Positions 6,022 through 10,257 of a DNA stretch of 10,257 nt are shown piece by piece. Position 1 is the stretch's first letter, and each line of letters begins with the position of its first letter. The notes under the pieces are model-generated. The model ran no database searches. It was not told the DNA's origin and worked only from the letters and a program-made list of their open reading frames with translations. Made by a program: the position numbers and the translations under genes. This DNA comes from Rubrivivax sp. (GTDB lineage Bacteria; Pseudomonadota; Gammaproteobacteria; Burkholderiales; Burkholderiaceae): positions 1-10,257 of the forward strand of contig SEEY01000087.1 in NCBI GenBank assembly GCA_004211235.1, read 5' to 3'.

Positions 6022-6852
6022 ATGAAGACCCGACACCTCACCGCCTGGCGCGCTGCCGTCTGCCGGGCGGCCACCGTGGCCGCTGCGGCCGCGATGGCCT
6101 GGACACCGGCCACGGCGCAGGACGCGCCCAGCCCCACGCTGGCGCGCATCCAGGCCCGCGCCAGCGTGCGAGTGTGCATCTGGCCCGACTACTACGGCAT
6201 CACCTACCGCAATCCCCGCAACCAGCAGTTGACCGGGCTGGACATCGATCTGTCCGCCGAGCTGGCAAAGGATCTGAAGGTCAGGCTCGACTATGTCGAG
6301 ACGTCCTTCCCCAAGCTGATCAATGACCTGAAGACGGAGCGTTGCGACGTGGCGATGTTCGCCGTGGGCGTGCTGCCGCAGCGCAAGGAGCAGCTGAGCT
6401 TCACGCAGCCCTATCTGCAGAGCGACATCTACGGGGTGACCACGGTGGCCAACCAGCTCGTCCGCCAATGGAGCGACATCGACAAGGCCGGCGTGCTGGT
6501 GGCGGTACAGGCCGGCACCTTCATGGAGCCCGTCATGCGCGAGCACCTGAAGCAGGCCAGGATGGTGGTCGTGCAGCCGCCCGCCACGCGGGAGCAGGAG
6601 CTCGAGTCGGGCCGGGTCGATGTCTTCATGACCGACTATCCCTACAGCCGGCGCCTGCTCGACAACGCCGACTGGGCGCGGCTGGTGTCGCCGACCCAAC
6701 CCTTCTTCGTGCTGCCCTATGCCTACGCGACCCGGCAGGGCGACCCGCAGTGGGTCGGCGTGCTCGACGAATTCGTCGCCCGCATCAAGCGCGACGGGCG
6801 GCTCAAGGCAGCGGCGCGGCGGCACGGCCTGTCCGACATCGTCGTGAACTGA
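6022..6852 (+). CDS. Periplasmic family-3 extracellular solute-binding protein without transporter genes
   Basis: A 276-aa secreted protein. The N-terminus has a signal peptide: basic MKTRH, a hydrophobic alanine-rich core, and a likely cut after ATA before QDAP. The mature part is a two-lobed SBP_bac_3 fold: VRVCIWPDYYGITYR, LTGLDIDLSAELAKDL, DLKTERCDVAMF, a PQRKEQLSFTQPY segment whose Arg matches the carboxylate-binding Arg of amino-acid-binding relatives, and ELESGRVDVFMTDYPYSRR with the matching acidic residue. An amino-acid-like or small organic-acid ligand is plausible, but not specified. No ABC permease or ATPase is nearby. It sits between HD-GYP and a sensor kinase with gaps of 2 and 3 nt, which suggests a sensory rather than transport role. 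A GTG at 6016, overlapping the previous stop in a GTGA, is an equally possible start adding two residues; neither has a clear ribosome site. Confidence 0.9.
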   Translation: MKTRHLTAWRAAVCRAATVAAAAAMAWTPATAQDAPSPTLARIQARASVRVCIWPDYYGITYRNPRNQQLTGLDIDLSAELAKDLKVRLDYVETSFPKLINDLKTERCDVAMFAVGVLPQRKEQLSFTQPYLQSDIYGVTTVANQLVRQWSDIDKAGVLVAVQAGTFMEPVMREHLKQARMVVVQPPATREQELESGRVDVFMTDYPYSRRLLDNADWARLVSPTQPFFVLPYAYATRQGDPQWVGVLDEFVARIKRDGRLKAAARRHGLSDIVVN

Positions 6853-6855
6853 ACC

Positions 6856-9498
6856 ATGCCTGCCTTGGCTGCGCCGATCTCCGCCTCATCCACGCGCCCG
6901 GCGGGCGGCGACGCGCGCGGACGGGCCATCGTGCTGGTGCAGGCGCTGTCCGCCCTGCTGGTGCTGAGCGTCGTGGTTGCGTTGCTGCTGCTGGCCGTGT
7001 ATCAGCGCCGGGCGGCACTGGAAGCGGCCGGTGATCGCAGCGAGCTGATGGCGCGCGTGCTCGAAGACCATGTCACGCGCACCGTCGAGTCGGCGTCGCT
7101 GACGCTGCGCACGCTGGCCGAGGGCATCGCGCAGCAGCCGCTGGCCGACCCGGGCCGTCTCCAGGCGCTGCTGGGTCCGTCGCTGTCCGGCCTGCCGTTC
7201 CTGCGCAGCGTGGCAGTGCTGGACACGGGCGGGCGCGTGCTCGCCAGCTCCAACCCCGATGAACCGGGCGTGGCGCTGGACCTGTCGCGGCTCGGTGCGT
7301 TGCCTTCCACGGGCCGTGAACTGTTGCTGCCGCTGGTGCAGGGTCGCGGCCTGACGGATCTCCGCGTCGCGGCGCCTGCCGCCCGGGCCGGCGTGACCAT
7401 GCTGCCGCTGGTACGCCGCGTGGCCGGGCCGGCCGGGCAGGACCTGCTGCTGCTGGCAATGGTCAACCCCGGCGCCCTGGCCAACTACCAGAAGATCGCG
7501 CTGTCCGACGGCGACGGCATCGCGCTGCTGAGCAGCTACGACGGCAGGCTGATCACGGCCACCGGCGCGGAGGCGCCGCCGCCCGGCGAGGTCTTGCGCA
7601 ATCACCCCGTGTTCAAGAGCTGGTTGCCGGCGCAGGAGTGGGGCGGCTACATCGGCCAGGGCGTGCTGCCCGGCCGCCAGGTGGTGGCCTTCCGCGTCTC
7701 GCGCTCGCAACCGCTGGTCGTGCTGATCGAGCAGAGTGAATCCGCCGCGCTGCTGCGCTGGCGCGGCATGCTGCCCTGGCTCGCCGGCCTGGGCGCGCTG
7801 GCGCTGCTGCTGATCGGCTGCGCGGCGCAGGTGCTGCTGCGCGCGATGCGCGCGCGCGAGCATTCGCGCCAGGAGGCCGAGCAGGCGCATGAGCAGGTGG
7901 CGCTGCGCGAGCGGGAGCTGAGCGTCGTGCTCAAGAGCGTGCAGGAGCTGATCTTCCGTACCGATGTCAACGGCGTCATCACCTTCGTCATCGCGCCCCA
8001 GGGCGCGATGAGCCGGCGGGGCGAGGCGGGCATCCTCGGCCGCGACATGGCCTCGATGGTGGTGACCTCCGACCGCGCGCGGATGGCGGCACTGTTCCGG
8101 CACGACGACACGGCCGGCGTTCGCGCAGTGGAGGTGTCAGCGCACACGGCGAACGGCCGCCTGTATCGCTTCGCCGTCAGCGTCGTGCCGCTGCATCACC
8201 GGGGCGAAATCGTCGGCTTCGCCGGCAGCGCCATCGACGTGACCGAGCGCCACATCGCCGAGCAGAAGCTGCAGCACCAGCTGGCCTTCACCGGGCTGCT
8301 GCTGGAGATCAGTCCGCAACCCATCGCCACGTTCGACGCCGACGGGCGCTACCTGACCGTCAACCAGGCGTGGGAAGACTGCAGCGGCAGGCGTCGCGCC
8401 GACCTGCTGGGCCACGAGGTGGCGTTCGCACTGCGGCCCGACGACGTGCAGCTGGACGCGCACCGGCAGGCCGATTTCAACGCGCAAGGCGGGCGGCTGC
8501 GCTACGAGACGCAGGTCCCGTATGGGGATGGATCGTTGCGCGACATCGTCATCACCAAGGTGCTCGTTCCGGGCGTGCAGGGCGGCATGGCCGGCACGCT
8601 GTGCACGCTGATGGACGTCAGCGAGTTCCGCGATGCGGAGCGGGCCACGCGCGAGGCGCGCGACGTGGCGGAAGAGGCCTCGCGCTCCAAGTCCGAATTC
8701 GTCGCCAACATCAGCCACGAGCTGCGCACGCCGCTGCAGGCCATCCTCGGCTTTTCGGAACTCGCCATGGTGCGCGGCTGCGCCGACGCCGAGCGGGCAG
8801 TCAGCATGTTTGCCGACATCCACGCTTCGGGGCAGCGCATGCTGGCACTCGTCAACGACCTGCTGGATGTCTCCAAGATCGAAAGTGCAGTGGGCACCTT
8901 CGACCTCGAGCGCTGCGACCTGCGCAAGCTGGTGCAGGCGGTGCAGCGTGAGCTCGAGCCCCTGCTGGCGAAGAAGCGCCAGCAGCTGATCCTGAAGATG
9001 CCGGCCGAACCCATCAGCGCGCGAGTGGACCCGCTGCGCTTCCAGCAGGTCATCCGCAACGTCACCGCCAATGCCATCAAGTTTTCGCCCGAGGGCGGGC
9101 AGATCGAGGTGACGGCCGGGCTGACCGGGCAGGGCGAGGCGCACATCAGCGTTGCCGACCGCGGCCCCGGCATTCCGGCGGCTGAGGTCGAGCGGATCTT
9201 CGACGCCTTCGTGCAGTCCAGCGGCACCAAGGACGGCTCGGGCGGCACCGGCCTCGGGCTGGCCATCTGCCGCAAGATCATGGCCATTCACGCGGGGCGC
9301 ATCGACGCCGAGAACCGCGTCGGCGGCGGTTCGATATTCCACATCCACCTGCCCCTGCGAGCGCCGGGTGAACCACCCGTCGACAGCCCGTTGATGCCCG
9401 GGTCCGGGGGCGTCGATCCGCAGCAGGCGCGCCAGGCCCTGGACCTGGACCTGGACCTGGCGTTCACCAACGCCAACACCAACGCCGTGGCCCTGTGA
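6856..9498 (+). CDS. Membrane sensor histidine kinase, Cache-PAS-PAS-HisKA-HATPase
   Basis: An 880-aa kinase. TM1 (about 24-47) and TM2 (about 307-330) enclose a roughly 255-residue periplasmic region resembling a double-Cache sensor domain. Then come a helical linker, two PAS domains (about 355-470 and 473-592) and HisKA with H621 in HELRTPL. The HATPase domain has N739 (NAIKF), G1 DRGPG (768-772), F-box IFDAF (781-785) and G2 GGTGLGLAI (796-804). All catalytic parts look intact. It has no receiver domain and is followed by no DNA-binding regulator, so the stand-alone receiver three genes upstream is the natural phosphate acceptor. The ATG lies 3 nt after the solute-binding protein stop, without a clear ribosome site, implying coupling. 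The periplasmic domain could read the ligand-loaded binding protein; this is inference. After the HATPase there is a roughly 45-residue tail ending in short repeats. Confidence 0.95.
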   Translation: MPALAAPISASSTRPAGGDARGRAIVLVQALSALLVLSVVVALLLLAVYQRRAALEAAGDRSELMARVLEDHVTRTVESASLTLRTLAEGIAQQPLADPGRLQALLGPSLSGLPFLRSVAVLDTGGRVLASSNPDEPGVALDLSRLGALPSTGRELLLPLVQGRGLTDLRVAAPAARAGVTMLPLVRRVAGPAGQDLLLLAMVNPGALANYQKIALSDGDGIALLSSYDGRLITATGAEAPPPGEVLRNHPVFKSWLPAQEWGGYIGQGVLPGRQVVAFRVSRSQPLVVLIEQSESAALLRWRGMLPWLAGLGALALLLIGCAAQVLLRAMRAREHSRQEAEQAHEQVALRERELSVVLKSVQELIFRTDVNGVITFVIAPQGAMSRRGEAGILGRDMASMVVTSDRARMAALFRHDDTAGVRAVEVSAHTANGRLYRFAVSVVPLHHRGEIVGFAGSAIDVTERHIAEQKLQHQLAFTGLLLEISPQPIATFDADGRYLTVNQAWEDCSGRRRADLLGHEVAFALRPDDVQLDAHRQADFNAQGGRLRYETQVPYGDGSLRDIVITKVLVPGVQGGMAGTLCTLMDVSEFRDAERATREARDVAEEASRSKSEFVANISHELRTPLQAILGFSELAMVRGCADAERAVSMFADIHASGQRMLALVNDLLDVSKIESAVGTFDLERCDLRKLVQAVQRELEPLLAKKRQQLILKMPAEPISARVDPLRFQQVIRNVTANAIKFSPEGGQIEVTAGLTGQGEAHISVADRGPGIPAAEVERIFDAFVQSSGTKDGSGGTGLGLAICRKIMAIHAGRIDAENRVGGGSIFHIHLPLRAPGEPPVDSPLMPGSGGVDPQQARQALDLDLDLAFTNANTNAVAL
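9439..9486 (+). repeat. Two adjacent hexamer tandem repeats in the 3' end of the kinase gene
   Basis: The unit CTGGAC occurs three times plus CTGG (9439-9460). Six bases later the unit [A/G]CCAAC occurs three times plus GCC (9466-9486). Both are in frame and encode LDLDLDL (862-868) and TNANTNA (871-877) at the end of the kinase tail. Because units are 6 nt, copy-number change would alter tail length without a frameshift. Confidence 0.8.
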
Positions 9499-9503
9499 CG
9501 GCC

Positions 9504-10103
9504 TCAGGGGCGCAGGCGGGCGGAAGCATCCCCCAGCCCCAGGGGCGCGGGCACCCGGTTGACGATGCGGGAAAACAGCGCTGCGTAGGCCGGCTCCGGC
9601 GTGCTGCCGGTGAGGGCGTCGCAGTTGGTCAGGAAGGCCTCGTCGAGATCGGCCCAGTCCTGCGCGGTCAGTCGGCGCTCGGCCAAGGGCAGGATCAGGC
9701 GCTCCTCCAGCGCCATGTGCGCAAGGTAGAAGTGCACGTAGTCGCGGGCGGCCCGCTCGAAGTCCTCCCGCCGCGCTTCGCCCATCATCTCGAAGCCCAG
9801 CAGCACATGTTCGAGATGGCGGATCCGGCGCTCGCCGCTGGCGTGCTCCTCGTCCAGCCGGTCGAGCAGTTCGCGCTGCTCCGGGGAGCGGGCGCGCAGC
9901 TTCGGAAAGAGCAGTTCGCTCTCCTTGCGGTGATGCCGCTTCTCCGGAAATTCATCGACGTAGAACAGCATGGCGCGCAGCACGAAGAAGTCGGGCAAGG
10001 TGCGCTCGCTTCGGTGCTGCTCCAGCAGCAGGAGGATGGACTTGAGCATGGCCGCCAGCGCCTGGTGCTCGTCGCGGATGATTCGCAGGGTGGGGTGGTC
10101 CAT
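9504..10103 (-). CDS. Hemerythrin-like (HHE) di-iron protein
   Basis: A 199-aa, largely helical cytoplasmic protein. Potential iron ligands fall in the order expected for HHE domains: H13 (RDEHQAL), H57/H58 with E61 or E63 (KRHHRKESELLF), H87 (DEEHASGE), then H124, H129 and E133 (VHFYLAHMALEE). Family members bind oxygen or NO, or take part in iron and stress handling; which applies here is not visible. A C-terminal extension of about 55 residues follows the ligand set. The ATG at 10103 opens with DHPTLRIIRDEH, typical for the family. A TTG at 10151 would add 16 residues but has no usable ribosome site, and the ATG's own site is also weak. It converges on the kinase gene with only 5 nt between stops. 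It fits the redox theme of the Fnr-like and Aer genes, though it is not in their operon. Confidence 0.88.
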   Translation of the reverse strand: MDHPTLRIIRDEHQALAAMLKSILLLLEQHRSERTLPDFFVLRAMLFYVDEFPEKRHHRKESELLFPKLRARSPEQRELLDRLDEEHASGERRIRHLEHVLLGFEMMGEARREDFERAARDYVHFYLAHMALEERLILPLAERRLTAQDWADLDEAFLTNCDALTGSTPEPAYAALFSRIVNRVPAPLGLGDASARLRP

Positions 10104-10197
10104 CCCGCCAGCGTCGGGCCATTTGCAGTCTTCGTGTTTGCGCTGCGTCAACTCCCGGTGGGTAACTCGACCCTCCAGGCCGCCGGGCCGCGCCGGT

Positions 10198-10257
10198 TCA
10201 GAGCCAGAGCCATGCCGTGGCGCCGCCCACGGCGCAGATGACAGCGCTGGCCAGGAC
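10198..10257 (-). CDS. Possible C-terminal end of a membrane protein (runs off the right edge)
   Basis: Reading the minus strand from the right edge, one frame gives 19 residues ending at TGA (10198-10200): VLASAVICAVGGATAWLWL. This is hydrophobic throughout, like a final transmembrane helix. It lies 94 nt upstream of the hemerythrin-like gene on the same strand. Too little is visible to name a family, and chance is possible in such a short stretch. Confidence 0.4.
   Translation of the reverse strand, partial: VLASAVICAVGGATAWLWL

Noticed and set aside
10138..10151. TTGCGCTGCGTCAA upstream of the hemerythrin-like gene as a second FNR box.
   Set aside because: Only the TTG/CAA ends and one good half site fit. 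Class II spacing would put the transcript start at the ATG itself. Too weak to call.
10104..10151. A TTG start giving the hemerythrin-like protein 16 more residues.
   Set aside because: There is no ribosome site at a usable distance, and family members usually begin just before the LRIIRDEH segment.

Overview
The window is high-GC DNA with dense, mostly overlapping or near-abutting genes. Codon choice and protein style (Aer, Crp/Fnr, HD-GYP, PAS kinases) suggest a betaproteobacterium, probably Burkholderiales (Rubrivivax/Leptothrix/Ideonella-like). This placement is inferred from general appearance, not from a marker gene. No RNA gene, insertion sequence, CRISPR array or sign of recent transfer was seen.

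Layout. Left block, minus strand, read right to left: an Fnr-type regulator (3969-3181), a membrane PAS-PAS-GGDEF-EAL protein (3123-721), and the N-terminal half of an Aer-type FAD-PAS aerotaxis transducer (672 to the left edge). Gaps are 57 and 48 nt, so the three could form one operon. A 241-nt divergent intergenic region (3970-4210) carries a near-consensus FNR/ANR box at 4128-4141. To its right, on the plus strand, is a 166-aa protein resembling the N-terminal domain of ornithine carbamoyltransferase with nearly all carbamoyl-phosphate-binding residues replaced.

Middle block, plus strand: a four-gene run with gaps of 1-3 nt. It encodes a stand-alone receiver protein (4882-5262), an HD-GYP c-di-GMP phosphodiesterase (5264-6019), a periplasmic family-3 solute-binding protein (6022-6852) and a membrane histidine kinase (6856-9498). 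It reads as a complete pathway: periplasmic ligand to kinase to receiver to c-di-GMP breakdown. Right block, minus strand: a hemerythrin-like protein (10103-9504) converges on the kinase with 5 nt between stops. The last 60 nt may be the C-terminal end of another minus-strand membrane protein.

Together the window looks like a redox/oxygen and c-di-GMP signalling locus. It has an Fnr-family regulator, an FAD oxygen/redox chemoreceptor and a di-iron hemerythrin around three c-di-GMP-linked domains (GGDEF, EAL, HD-GYP). The least expected items are the degenerate OTCase-domain protein behind an FNR box, and the operon pairing a solute-binding protein with a kinase without transporter genes.
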